From an uncultured Eubacteriales bacterium (lineage in GTDB: Bacteria; Bacillota; Clostridia; Oscillospirales; Oscillospiraceae), in NCBI GenBank assembly GCA_900319695.1, contig ONPN01000001.1, positions 1 through 64,000 on the forward strand: DNA of 64,000 bases. The letters run 5' to 3'. Each line of letters starts with the position of its first letter. Position 1 is the stretch's first letter. Under the pieces are notes generated by a model, which saw nothing but the letters and a program-made list of their open reading frames with translations, had not been told where the DNA came from and did no database searches. Positions 42,366-50,079 of the stretch are shown here, one piece after another. Made by a program: the position numbers and the translations under genes.

Positions 42366-43239
42366 CGAAGAGGCGCTTGAGATTCAGCGCCGCGGCCTTG
42401 AGCTCGTTCTTGCTGTAGGAGTTGTTCTCGTCGCCGAGCACCGCCGCGACGGCCTCTTTGGCGGAGAGATCGCCCGCGATCATGGCGTCGACCAGCATGG
42501 CCTCGGCCGAGACGGTGTGCTCCTGCTTGTTGAAAACATAGTCCTCGTCGATCTCCACGACGACGGCGTACTCGCCCTTGTCGTAATTGCCCTTGGCGAG
42601 AAGCTGCTCCTTGACCTCTGCGGGCGTACCGCGAAAGCTCATCTCATGGAGCTTGGTCAGATCGTTGCACAGGCACAGGCGGCAGCGGGCTTCGCTGTCG
42701 ATGAAGAAGTCCACCAGCTCCATGATGCGCTTGGGCGACTCATAGAGGGCGAAGGTGCGGGTATCGCCGCGGCGCATCTTCTCCAGGAGCCTCCTGCGCT
42801 CGGCATTTTCCCGGGGAAAGAAGCCGTAGAACAGAAAGCTCGACAGATCAAAGCCCGACACGGACAGGGCCGTCACCGCGGCGCAGCAGCCGGGCACGCC
42901 GATGACCGGGATGCCCGCCTCCACGGCGGCCTTGATGAGCTCGTTTCCGGGGTCGGAGATGCAGGGCGTGCCCGCGTCCGTGATGACGGCGACGCTCTTT
43001 CCCTGGAGCATCTCGCCTATAAAGTACCTGGCCTTGCCGTACTCGTTGAATTTATGGTTGGAGACCAGCTTGTTGCGGATCTCCAGCTTGCCGAGCAGCA
43101 CCATGGAGCGGCGCGTATCCTCGGCCGCGATGATGTCCACGTCCGATAAAATCTGCCTGCCCCTGGGCGACATGTCGCGGGAGTTGCCGATGGGCGTGGC
43201 GACGATATAGAGCTTTCCGGTTCCGGTCGTTTCGTTCAT
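42358..43239 (-). CDS. rsmI: 16S rRNA (cytidine(1402)-2'-O)-methyltransferase
   Basis: The 293-residue protein has the tetrapyrrole-methylase fold of RsmI. Landmarks are KLYIVATPIGNSRDMSPRG at the N-terminus, AEDTRRS near 38, VAVITDAGTPCISDPG near 85 and FLFYGFFPREN near 130. It methylates C1402 in 16S rRNA. The chosen ATG has AAGGA eight bases upstream. An upstream ATG at 43272 has no nearby Shine-Dalgarno sequence. Confidence 0.95.
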   Translation of the reverse strand: MNETTGTGKLYIVATPIGNSRDMSPRGRQILSDVDIIAAEDTRRSMVLLGKLEIRNKLVSNHKFNEYGKARYFIGEMLQGKSVAVITDAGTPCISDPGNELIKAAVEAGIPVIGVPGCCAAVTALSVSGFDLSSFLFYGFFPRENAERRRLLEKMRRGDTRTFALYESPKRIMELVDFFIDSEARCRLCLCNDLTKLHEMSFRGTPAEVKEQLLAKGNYDKGEYAVVVEIDEDYVFNKQEHTVSAEAMLVDAMIAGDLSAKEAVAAVLGDENNSYSKNELKAAALNLKRLFGG

Positions 43240-43309
43240 GGCGTGTTCCTTTTCGTTGCTTTCATTTTTCATTATATTATAAACCATCCGCCCCCCCTTG
43301 GCAAGCGAA

Positions 43310-43340
43310 ATAAAAACGCCGGGGAAAACTCCCCGGCGTT
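43310..43340 (-). terminator. Terminator of hpf
   Basis: A 10-bp stem (AACGCCGGGG / CCCCGGCGTT) with a 6-base loop is followed on the minus strand by TTTTTATTTC. It lies 12 bp after the hpf stop. Confidence 0.85.
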
Positions 43341-43352
43341 TAATGGTAAAGA

Positions 43353-43904
43353 TCAGTCGAGATTCAGCCCGTCGTCGCAGATCAGACCGTAGCCGCCCTG
43401 TTTGCGCTTGTAGACCACGGAAAAAGCCTCATCCGCGTCCATGTTTTTGAAGACAAACCACTCATGCTCCAGCAGGTTCATCTGCAAAATGGCCTCCTCG
43501 GGAGACATGGGCTTGATGGAGAAGCGCTTCGAGCGCACGATCTTGAAATCGTCCGGCTCTTCCTCCAACGGCTGCTCATAGGCCGGCAGGACTTCTTTCT
43601 CCATGACGCCCTCTCTGAGCTTCTTCTCCAGGCGGGTCTTGTTCCGGCGAATCTGGCGCTCAATGGCGGCGACGCCGGAATCGACCGAGGCATACATGTC
43701 GTTGGTCACTTCGCTCGCGCGGTAGTAGATACCGTTGTTGTGGATGGTGATCTCAGCCTTATGTCTGCCGCGCTCGATGCTGAAGGTGACATAGGCCTCG
43801 CCCTCGGTCTTGAAGAAGCGGTCGAGCTTGCCGATCTTTTTGATCGCATAGGCGCGCAGCTCCTCGGAGGAGTCCATCTTTTTCTCGCTGAAAGTGAACT
43901 TCAT
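43353..43904 (-). CDS. hpf: Ribosome hibernation promoting factor, long form
   Basis: The 183-residue protein has the N-terminal HPF/YfiA domain (1-100, MKFTFSEKKMDSSEELRAYAIKK cut at residue 20 by a turn, KIGKLDRFF and EITIHNNGIYYRASE). The C-terminal dimerisation domain (125-183) has KRFSIKPMSPEEAILQMNLLEHEWFVF. Long-form HPF dimerises 70S ribosomes to 100S in stationary phase. GGAG sits nine bases before the ATG. A sigma-A promoter is upstream and a terminator follows, so it is monocistronic. Confidence 0.96.
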   Translation of the reverse strand: MKFTFSEKKMDSSEELRAYAIKKIGKLDRFFKTEGEAYVTFSIERGRHKAEITIHNNGIYYRASEVTNDMYASVDSGVAAIERQIRRNKTRLEKKLREGVMEKEVLPAYEQPLEEEPDDFKIVRSKRFSIKPMSPEEAILQMNLLEHEWFVFKNMDADEAFSVVYKRKQGGYGLICDDGLNLD

Positions 43905-43964
43905 TGGTGACAACTCCTTTCCTTTATGCCGTCAAAAAACGAAAGTCCGTCTTTTGTACTTTAG

Positions 43965-43993
43965 AGTATAACACAAAAATCGCAGAATTTGAA
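43965..43993 (-). promoter_or_regulatory. Promoter of hpf
   Basis: TTCAAA (43993-43988), a 17-bp spacer and TATACT (43970-43965) lie on the minus strand about 60 bp before the ATG at 43904. Sigma-H or stress control cannot be judged from this sequence. The rest of the 43914-44078 gap has only a weak AATCGG/CCGATT hairpin. Confidence 0.55.
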
Positions 43994-44078
43994 TATTCTT
44001 TTCCGCTCTTTCCGATAATCGGTACTTTTGCCGATTTTTGGATGAAAGATTTGTACAATTCTACAAAAGTTTGAAAGA

Positions 44079-45857
44079 TCAGAAAATCACTTCGCAGTCC
44101 GGGAGCATCATACACAGGAGGTTGACGTCCTCAAGGCTCAGCGGGTTTCCGGTGAGGCGGAGACTGCGCAGGGTGGAGAGCATCATCAGCGGCTGGAGGG
44201 ATGTGATCTGGTTATAGGAGAGGTCCAGGTTCTCGATGGACGTGAGCAGGGACAGGGGCGTGATGTCCGACAGGCCGTTGTAGCTCAGGTTCATGTCGGT
44301 GATGGTGAAGCGGCAGTCGGAGAAATAGAGCGGGTAGAGGTTTGTGACCTGGTTGACGCTCAGGTCCACGACGCGAAGCTGCGGCATCATCTGCAGGGTG
44401 CTGATGTCCGAGACGTTCTGGCCGACCATGCGCAGCTCATAGGTGTCCGCCGGGACATAGCGCCCGGAGAAGTCTATGTTGAAGGCAAAGGCGGAATGGT
44501 CGATTATACAGCCGGGCAGGAAGCCCTTGAGCATATCCACGCCCTGCGCCGTGAGCAGAGGGTTGTCCGTGATGTTGAGCGAGCTCAAAGTTTGCAGGCC
44601 GCGCAGATACTGGAGGTCCCCGTCGGTCAGGCCCGTCTCGGTCAGGCCGAGGATCTGGATGCTTCTGAGCTTTCTCAGGCCTGAGAAATCGTTGACGGGG
44701 TTCGAGTCCAGATAGAGGGTGTTGAGCCCGGTCATCATGGTCAGGGCCGAGGTGCTGCCGATGTTGTTGTGGGCGGCGTTGAGAAAGGACAGGGAGGAAA
44801 TGCCCATCAGGGGCTTTAAGTCGCTGACCGCGTTGTAGGAGATATCCAGCCACTGGAGATAGGGCAGGTTCATCAATGGGCTTAAATCGCTGATGCTGTT
44901 GCCGCTGAGATTGAGCCTTGTGATGTTCTGACAGGCGGACAGGGCCGAAATGTCCCAGATGCCCATGCTGCTCAGATCCAGGTCCGTCACGTCCGACGAG
45001 AAGGTCACGCCGCCGAAGCTGATGTCCTGAAACTCCTGCTGGGCCTTTTCGCTGTGGACGGCACAGTTCGGCAGGGCCTTGGAGAGGTCGGAGAGCTGTG
45101 ACTCGGTCAGGTCGATGCCCTTGATGCTCAGACTTTTGAGGTTTTCGAGCGAATACAGGGGGCTGAAATCCCGGATGGGGTTGTTGTCAAGGTACAGCGT
45201 GCGCAGGCCCGTCAGCGCGGAGAGGGGCCTTAAATCCATGATCTCATTGCCGCTGAGATTGAGCGTGACGAGGCCGCCGAGGGAGGCCAGGCGCGAGACG
45301 TCGCGGATGGTGTTGTCCGCGAGCGACAGGCTGTCGATCGCGTAGAGCTGGGCGATCTCGTTCAAAACCGCGTCGCCGAGATTCATGCTGTCGAGCACCA
45401 GGCGCGTGGTGTTGACGGGGTACTCCTTGCCCGCGATGCGCACGGACTGCACCGCGCCCTCGCTGCGGCGCAGCGCCTCCACCTGGTCGATGCGCGAGGC
45501 CACCGTGGGCTTGTTGATGTCCATTCTGCGCAGCATTTCCAGCGCCTTGGCATAGTTGCCCTGGGACTGGTAGCACTCCGCCATGAGCATCAGGCACTCC
45601 TCCGTCTGCTCGATGGAGGACGCCTTGCGCAGGGACGCCAGTGCCCCGTCATAGTCCTTGTTGTAGAACAGCTGCTGCGCGCGGTTCATGTAGTCGTTGT
45701 AGCTGCGGTTGTCCGATACGCTCATCAGCGCGGTGGCCATGGCGAAAACGAACACCGCCGCGAGTATCGCGCAGATCATGACGGCGCGTCTTCTGTTCGG
45801 CCTTCGCTTCACCGCTGTATTCGATGCCACGCGGGCCCGGCCGCTTTGATTATTCAT
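44079..45857 (-). CDS. Membrane-anchored TPR and leucine-rich repeat protein
   Basis: The 592-residue protein has a basic cytoplasmic N-terminus, a single membrane helix at about 25-45 and a TPR-like segment at 52-112 (QQLFYNKDYDGALASLRKAS). From about 150 to the end are internalin/SDS22-type leucine-rich repeats of roughly 22 residues (LVTLNLSGNEIMDLRPLSAL, LRTLYLDNNPIRDFSPLYSL). The array is broken twice by modules ending in LPNC and LPGC. The LRR part is predicted to be outside the cell and to bind a protein or glycan. Its start overlaps the membrane protein gene upstream by 8 bp. Confidence 0.85.
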   Translation of the reverse strand: MNNQSGRARVASNTAVKRRPNRRRAVMICAILAAVFVFAMATALMSVSDNRSYNDYMNRAQQLFYNKDYDGALASLRKASSIEQTEECLMLMAECYQSQGNYAKALEMLRRMDINKPTVASRIDQVEALRRSEGAVQSVRIAGKEYPVNTTRLVLDSMNLGDAVLNEIAQLYAIDSLSLADNTIRDVSRLASLGGLVTLNLSGNEIMDLRPLSALTGLRTLYLDNNPIRDFSPLYSLENLKSLSIKGIDLTESQLSDLSKALPNCAVHSEKAQQEFQDISFGGVTFSSDVTDLDLSSMGIWDISALSACQNITRLNLSGNSISDLSPLMNLPYLQWLDISYNAVSDLKPLMGISSLSFLNAAHNNIGSTSALTMMTGLNTLYLDSNPVNDFSGLRKLRSIQILGLTETGLTDGDLQYLRGLQTLSSLNITDNPLLTAQGVDMLKGFLPGCIIDHSAFAFNIDFSGRYVPADTYELRMVGQNVSDISTLQMMPQLRVVDLSVNQVTNLYPLYFSDCRFTITDMNLSYNGLSDITPLSLLTSIENLDLSYNQITSLQPLMMLSTLRSLRLTGNPLSLEDVNLLCMMLPDCEVIF

Positions 45858-46662
45858 GTTTGCTCTCGTCTGCGTTTTCCTCCGCTCTGTCCTCCGGTCC
45901 GGTGAAGTCCGGGTCCAGCGTCAGCATCGGGGTATAGGGCGCGGTGAGGATGGAGTCATCCTCCGGCGCGGGCGTCTCAGCGGGCTGCGCTGTCTGGGCG
46001 GGCGCCGCGGCGGGCGCGGGCTGGACAGGCGCTGCGGGCTGGGCGGAAGCAGGCTGGACGGGCGCAGGCTCCGCCGCGGAAACGGCGGCAGCGGCGGAAG
46101 CGGCGGGAGTCTTGTACTTCTTGATCAGGCCCATGTTGACGCAGAACATCGCCGCCATGATGCACAGCACGCTCATCTCCTGCATACCGGCCGCGAAGGT
46201 CACAGGCTCGGCCGTGTTGCTGAGGGCGGGGATATCCTCCATGATGATATGGTAGAGGAAGGGCAGGCCGAACAGCGGCGGCAGCAGCCATTTGGTGCGG
46301 ATCCAGCCGAAGACCGTGGCCGTGTAGACCAGGGCGATCACAAGGTAGAGCAGGATGCACAGCACCGTGTGAACCCAGCTGTCATAGCTGAGGGCCTGGT
46401 AGACGAAGAACACCACGCCCAGCAGCACCGGGATGAAGGACAGGAAGAAGCCCTTTTTGCCGAACAGCAGGATCGCCAGCGTCATCAGCACGCAGCAGCA
46501 CAGCGGGAGCAGGAAGACCATGATGAAGTTCACCCTGTCGTTCCACAGGCCCCAGCAGCCGATGAAGCGGAAGATCGCGGAGAGCAGGAAAAGGATCATC
46601 GCGCTCTCGGCGAAGAAGCCGGTCCTATCTATATAGAATCTCACCTTTGCGTTGTCGTTCAT
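45850..46662 (-). CDS. Multi-pass membrane protein, unknown function
   Basis: The 270-residue protein has about six membrane helices between residues 15 and 185. A low-complexity Ala/Pro/Gln linker follows (about 195-240, PVQPASAQPAAPVQP) and then an acidic cytoplasmic tail. I do not recognise the family. It is the first gene of a two-gene unit with the TPR/LRR protein and may help insert, anchor or signal with it. Confidence 0.7.
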   Translation of the reverse strand: MNDNAKVRFYIDRTGFFAESAMILFLLSAIFRFIGCWGLWNDRVNFIMVFLLPLCCCVLMTLAILLFGKKGFFLSFIPVLLGVVFFVYQALSYDSWVHTVLCILLYLVIALVYTATVFGWIRTKWLLPPLFGLPFLYHIIMEDIPALSNTAEPVTFAAGMQEMSVLCIMAAMFCVNMGLIKKYKTPAASAAAAVSAAEPAPVQPASAQPAAPVQPAPAAAPAQTAQPAETPAPEDDSILTAPYTPMLTLDPDFTGPEDRAEENADESKHE

Positions 46663-46721
46663 GTTTCACGCCGCCTTTCTGAAAGCTCGCTTGAGCAACA
46701 CGTAATTCTACACAGTTTGAC

Positions 46722-46750
46722 ATTGTACCACAGTTTCGCGCTTTTCGCAA
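46722..46750 (-). promoter_or_regulatory. Promoter of the membrane protein/LRR unit
   Basis: TTGCGA (46750-46745), a 17-bp spacer and TACAAT (46727-46722) lie on the minus strand about 60 bp before the ATG at 46662. It is back to back with the next promoter. Confidence 0.55.
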
Positions 46751-46763
46751 GTATACGCGGCGC

Positions 46764-46792
46764 TTGCAATCGGAACCGGAGCCGGGTATAAT
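46764..46792 (+). promoter_or_regulatory. Promoter of the Nif11-like gene
   Basis: TTGCAA (46764-46769), a 17-bp spacer and TATAAT (46787-46792) lie about 37 bp before the ATG at 46829. Confidence 0.75.
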
Positions 46793-46828
46793 CGAAATAT
46801 CAGAATTTTTTGAAACGGAGTGCGCGAA

Positions 46829-47155
46829 ATGTCCGACAATGTCAGCCGCTTTTTTAAACAGTATGAAGCCGATCCCGCCCTCAAGGCGCGTGTGGCGGAG
46901 GCCGTCGCCTGCTATCCCGGAAGTCTGGAAGTGCGCGAGTCCCTGGTGGAGGCGGTGCTGCTGCCCATCGCCGACGAGCTCGGCCTGCCCTTTACCGTGC
47001 AGGAGCTTCGCGCCTGGGAGACCGCGCTCAAGCTCAGCCGCGTCAAGCCCGACGTGCCCATTGAGGAGGGCGAGGAGGACGAGGACGCGGACTTTGAGGG
47101 CTACTGGCTGCTCGACCGCGGCTGGGAAAACGACGAGGCCATTTTCAAAGCCTGA
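46829..47155 (+). CDS. Nif11-like small protein
   Basis: The ATG with CGGAG eight bases upstream gives 108 residues. The first 72 residues resemble the Nif11 domain: MSDNVSRFFKQYEADPALKA, then a helical stretch and LPIADELGLPFTVQELRAWE. The remainder is strongly acidic (EEGEEDEDADFEGYW) and has no Cys and no double-Gly leader cleavage site. In RiPP systems Nif11 domains act as leader peptides, but many stand-alone Nif11-like proteins have no known role. No RiPP enzyme is nearby. It converges with a PrsW-type protease gene, whose stop codon is 3 bp away. Confidence 0.6.
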   Translation: MSDNVSRFFKQYEADPALKARVAEAVACYPGSLEVRESLVEAVLLPIADELGLPFTVQELRAWETALKLSRVKPDVPIEEGEEDEDADFEGYWLLDRGWENDEAIFKA

Positions 47156-47157
47156 GC

Positions 47158-47889
47158 TCAGCCCCAGAAGCCGAAGCGGTAGCTCTGAATATAGCTGTCG
47201 TTGTCGGAGACGTGCCTGACCAGGCGGTAGGCCGTCACAAACATCAAAATGACGAAGACGATGAAAATCAGGCTCCCCGCCTCGCTCTCGCGTGAGGCGA
47301 CGAAATCATAAAAGCCGTGCAGCAGGGCCGGGATCAAAAGCGCCCTGACGCGCATGCGTTTGGAGCCCGCCTCGTCCCCCGCGCCCTCGCGCCGTTTGGC
47401 CATGCCGTACCACACGCCCATGAACACGCCGAAGCAGGCGTGACCCGGCACGGCGGTCACAGCGCGGATCAGGGCCGTCGAGAGGCCGTACATCGCGACA
47501 TAGCCGATGTTCTCCCAGAGCGCAAAGCCCAGCGCGACGAACACACCGTAGACCACCCCGTCAAACTGGCAGTTAAACTCCGGGCTGCGCCAGGTACGGC
47601 GCTTGAGCAGGACGTACTTGGCCCCCTCTTCGGAAAAGGCGACCACGCCGAAATAGAGCAGAACGTCGCACAGTACGCTCTCCTGCGCAAAAAGCCTGTT
47701 CAAAACGGCGATGCCGATGCGCTCCCCCAGGGCGGCGACGGAGGTGGAGACGATGCCGAAGACGACCAGGGACAAAAGCAGGCCCGTGCTCTCCTTTTCG
47801 AGGCGGTCCAGCCGCTCTACCCGCACCAGGAGGATGACCGCCGGGATCACCGCCGCGGCGATCAGGATGGGATTGACCGTGAAAATCAT
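47158..47889 (-). CDS. PrsW family intramembrane metalloprotease
   Basis: The 243-residue membrane protein has about seven helices. The PrsW/CPBP-like catalytic motifs are EEGAKY near residue 87, FALWEN near 122, HACFGVFMG near 149 and LLHGFYDF near 193. B. subtilis PrsW is the site-1 protease that cleaves anti-sigma factor RsiW. No anti-sigma gene is in the window. AAGGGG lies before the ATG, and a likely promoter, TTGCTT-N17-TATGCT, is at 47958-47930 on the minus strand. Confidence 0.88.
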   Translation of the reverse strand: MIFTVNPILIAAAVIPAVILLVRVERLDRLEKESTGLLLSLVVFGIVSTSVAALGERIGIAVLNRLFAQESVLCDVLLYFGVVAFSEEGAKYVLLKRRTWRSPEFNCQFDGVVYGVFVALGFALWENIGYVAMYGLSTALIRAVTAVPGHACFGVFMGVWYGMAKRREGAGDEAGSKRMRVRALLIPALLHGFYDFVASRESEAGSLIFIVFVILMFVTAYRLVRHVSDNDSYIQSYRFGFWG

Positions 47890-47929
47890 ATGTGTTTCCC
47901 CTTCTCTCGCTTTGTCTTATCTTGGTGCA

Positions 47930-47958
47930 AGCATAGCATTTTATGCGCCGGAAAGCAA
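47930..47958 (-). promoter_or_regulatory. Promoter of the PrsW-type gene
   Basis: TTGCTT (47958-47953), a 17-bp spacer and TATGCT (47935-47930) lie on the minus strand about 40 bp before the ATG. It is adjacent to the divergent promoter of the XRE gene. Confidence 0.5.
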
Positions 47959-47967
47959 GATTAACGC

Positions 47968-47996
47968 TTGAAAGGCCCTGTGCGCTGTGTTAGTAT
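47968..47996 (+). promoter_or_regulatory. Promoter of the XRE gene
   Basis: TTGAAA (47968-47973), a 17-bp spacer and TAGTAT (47991-47996) precede AAGGAGG and the ATG at 48043. Confidence 0.6.
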
Positions 47997-48042
47997 GAAA
48001 TCAAAGCATTCCATCCATTTTTCAGCTAAGGAGGCGTATACC

Positions 48043-48504
48043 ATGGCAAATACCGTCGGGCCGCTCATCAAGGAGGCGCGCGGCAAGGCAAAGCTCAGCC
48101 AGGAGGCGCTGGCCGGTCAGATCGAGGGTCTCAGCGCGTCCGATCTCGGCAAGGCCGAGCGCGGGGAAAAGGAGCTTTCGCAGAGCGTGTTGAAGCAGAT
48201 CGCAAAGCTCACCGGCGTCACGCAGAGCTCGCTCATCAACGCGGCGAAGGAGAGCAGCTACGGTCCCGCGAAAAAGACGACCGAGGCGAAGAAGACGTCG
48301 ACCACGGCCGCGAAGAAGCCCGCCGCGAAGAAGGACGACTTTGAGCTCACCGCCGCCGAAAAAAAGCTGGTCGAGCTCTACCGCGCCGCCGACAGCGACA
48401 CAAAGAAGAAGGCCGTCGCCGTGCTCAAGGGCGTGCAGAGCGACACGGGCGACATTCTCACCAGTCTCATCGGCACCGCCATCGACATGTTCGGAAAGAA
48501 ATAA
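48043..48504 (+). CDS. XRE-type HTH protein with histone-H1-like linker
   Basis: The 153-residue protein starts at the ATG eight bases after AAGGAGG. An upstream in-frame extension lies inside the promoter and is not used. Residues 5-62 are a Cro/C1-type helix-turn-helix (IKEARGKAKLSQEALAGQIEG, split after residue 20 of the fragment, and ASDLGKAERGEKELS). Residues 78-98 are Lys/Ala-rich like bacterial H1 tails (AKKTSTTAAKKPAAKK). A helical domain of about 55 residues ends the chain (LTAAEKKLVELYRAADS, KKKAVAVLKGVQ). It is probably a DNA-binding regulator or nucleoid-associated protein. Confidence 0.8.
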   Translation: MANTVGPLIKEARGKAKLSQEALAGQIEGLSASDLGKAERGEKELSQSVLKQIAKLTGVTQSSLINAAKESSYGPAKKTTEAKKTSTTAAKKPAAKKDDFELTAAEKKLVELYRAADSDTKKKAVAVLKGVQSDTGDILTSLIGTAIDMFGKK

Positions 48505-48507
48505 CAG

Positions 48508-48550
48508 AAGACGTCTCCCTTGAACAATCAGCTTTCAAGGGAGACGTCTT
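48508..48550. terminator. Terminator shared by the XRE gene and sprT-like gene
   Basis: A 17-bp perfect stem (AAGACGTCTCCCTTGAA / TTCAAGGGAGACGTCTT) with loop CAATCAGCT lies between convergent genes. It is followed by CTCTT on the plus strand and by CTGTTATTTC on the minus strand. The last codons of the sprT-like gene lie inside the stem. Confidence 0.75.
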
Positions 48551-49061
48551 CTCTTACCAATAATATGAAACTGTTCCCGCCGCATTTTTTGCACCGCAGC
48601 AGCTTTCCCCTGCCGCGCAGCATGAGCTCCACCGTCCGGCCTCGGCGCACATAGCGGCTTTCGGCCCCGCAGGTTTTGCAGCGAATGATGTACCTGGCCT
48701 GCGCTTTCCGCAGCTCGGCGGCCCTCCCCTGCTCCGGGGCCAGGCGCTTCGGATCACAGCCCACAAGACGGCACATCTCCCGCCAGGTCTTGTCGTGCCC
48801 GTGCCTCTCGCCGGGATACTTGAGATACACGGCGGCATGTGCGTACTCGTGGCGCACGGTGTCCCAGAACTGGGCGTCGTCGTCCAGGATGAGGGCCGAC
48901 AGCGTGATGCGGAGCTTCCCCTTCCCCCGCGCAGGGGCGCGGAAGGAGCCGAGCTGCCGCACGGCGCGGCGGGAGATTTTGAGCTCGATGCCGCGGGTGT
49001 CGATCCCGACCAGGCGGTCAAGGCGGTCGTACTCCCGGCGCACTTCGGTAAGGTTGTGCAT
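48528..49061 (-). CDS. SprT-like zinc metallopeptidase
   Basis: The start with GGAGG seven bases upstream gives 177 residues. HEYAH (HExxH, residues 71-75) is the zinc-binding catalytic motif, with HGHDKTWREMCRLVGC providing the third ligand region. A C-terminal zinc ribbon has CKTCG and CKKCG at 128-131 and 157-160. SprT-family proteins resemble Spartan-type DNA-protein crosslink proteases. A bacterial role is not settled. The gene starts 2 bp after the thiN stop, so the two are coupled. Confidence 0.87.
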   Translation of the reverse strand: MHNLTEVRREYDRLDRLVGIDTRGIELKISRRAVRQLGSFRAPARGKGKLRITLSALILDDDAQFWDTVRHEYAHAAVYLKYPGERHGHDKTWREMCRLVGCDPKRLAPEQGRAAELRKAQARYIIRCKTCGAESRYVRRGRTVELMLRGRGKLLRCKKCGGNSFILLVREDVSLES

Positions 49062-49063
49062 AC

Positions 49064-49678
49064 TCAGTCCTCCAGTCGGCAGCAGATCACGGCCAGCACG
49101 CCGCTTGAAAAGCTGATCTCCGCGTCGGAGACAAAGGCGTTGCTCTGGCCCAGGGTGGTGGGGTTTTGGAGCGTGACGTTTTGAGCCTCGTACTTGGTCC
49201 CGCGTATGCTCAGACCCCCGACCTTCTCCGTCAGGGCGAGCAGCGACAGGCTCCATCCCGCGCGGTACGGCAGGCGGTACGTTCCGGGGCGGAGCACGCG
49301 CAGCTCATTGTGCTCGTCCCGCGCCTCGGCCTCCATGCCGAGCTCTGCCGCGAGGTGCAGGGTCTGGATATTGGACAGCAGATGGTCGAGCCGCCCGCCG
49401 AAGCAGCAGGCGAGGCGAATCGCGTCAAAGCCGCTGCCGGCGGCCCAGCGCACGGCGAGCATGGCGTCCGTGTCGTCCTTCTCCACGGGGTAGCGCAGCA
49501 CCGGGATCCCCTCGGGCAGCGCGCCGCGGTAGGAATCGAAATCCCCGAGGACGAGGTCCGGGACGATCCCCTCCCGCTGGGCGTAGGCAAGCCCCCGGTC
49601 GCAGGCGAGGACAAAGTCCTCCGCCACGGGGCCGATGGGCGCGTAATCGCCCCCGGCGATGATAAGACAGCGGCGCAT
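49064..49678 (-). CDS. thiN: Thiamine pyrophosphokinase
   Basis: The 204-residue protein converts thiamine to thiamine diphosphate. Landmarks are IIAGGDYAP at the start, ACDRGLAYAQREGIVPDLVLGDFDS (split by one helix, about 28-52), and VEKDDTDAMLAVRWA near 74, followed by GGRLDHLLSNIQTL near 100. The chosen ATG has AAGGAGG at six bases. No thiamine riboswitch was seen upstream. Dxs in this window needs this cofactor, but the genes are not linked. Confidence 0.93.
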   Translation of the reverse strand: MRRCLIIAGGDYAPIGPVAEDFVLACDRGLAYAQREGIVPDLVLGDFDSYRGALPEGIPVLRYPVEKDDTDAMLAVRWAAGSGFDAIRLACCFGGRLDHLLSNIQTLHLAAELGMEAEARDEHNELRVLRPGTYRLPYRAGWSLSLLALTEKVGGLSIRGTKYEAQNVTLQNPTTLGQSNAFVSDAEISFSSGVLAVICCRLED

Positions 49679-49840
49679 GGTCAGCCTCCTTTTCGGCATT
49701 TTTACCATATTTTTATGACAAAGCTAACACAAGCGGGGAAAAATTGCAAGACGGTCGGCCTTTGTTTTGTTGCATTTTACCATGCAGGCCTGTTCACATA
49801 CCGTTCATCTTTATCACTTTGCCGATTTAAAGAAAAGCTC

Positions 49841-49869
49841 TTGCGCAGTTTTTCCACCAATGCTATAGT
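49841..49869 (+). promoter_or_regulatory. Promoter of the glycine riboswitch transcript
   Basis: TTGCGC (49841-49846), a 17-bp spacer and TATAGT (49864-49869) lie about 60 bp before the aptamer. Confidence 0.65.
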
Positions 49870-49928
49870 GTATTTGTCATTTCAATACCTCTGACGCCGT
49901 CAGGATCTTTTGGGAAACTGTCGGCCGA

Positions 49929-50013
49929 GGAAACTCTGGAGAAGCTCCGCCCGCAGCGGGGTGCCGAAGGTGCAAGGCCGCAAGGCCGAATCTCTCAGGC
50001 AAAAGGACAGAGT
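49929..50013 (+). promoter_or_regulatory. Glycine riboswitch (single aptamer)
   Basis: The aptamer has P1 ACTCTG/CAGAGT (49933-49938 and 50008-50013), GGAGAAGCTCCG, GCCGAAGGTGCAAGGCC and the diagnostic CTCAGGCAAAAGGACAGAG. Only one full aptamer is present, where the classic form has two. The hairpin CTGAC-GCC-GTCAG at 49891-49903 lies just upstream and could be part of a ghost aptamer. The glycine/alanine transporter gene follows. Confidence 0.95.
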
Positions 50014-50052
50014 GCCCATCCCCCCTCGCGGGGCCATGGGTTCTCATTTCCG

Positions 50053-50079
50053 GAGCCGCTGAGAAATCAGCGCTCTTTT
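50053..50079 (+). terminator. Candidate riboswitch expression-platform terminator
   Basis: GAGCCGCTGA-GAAA-TCAGCG-CTC followed by TTTT (stem with one bulged base) lies between the aptamer and the transporter gene. A second hairpin (CATTTC..CTCC / GGAGAAATG) overlaps the Shine-Dalgarno region just downstream. Which one carries the switching is not clear. Confidence 0.55.

Noticed and set aside
46829-47155. RiPP precursor call for the Nif11-like gene
   Set aside because: There is no leader cleavage site, no Cys/Ser/Thr-rich core and no modifying enzyme or transporter nearby, so only Nif11-like is stated.
49709-49840. Thiamine riboswitch for thiN
   Set aside because: No THI-box sequence was seen on the minus strand. 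The only riboswitch in the gap is for glycine on the plus strand.
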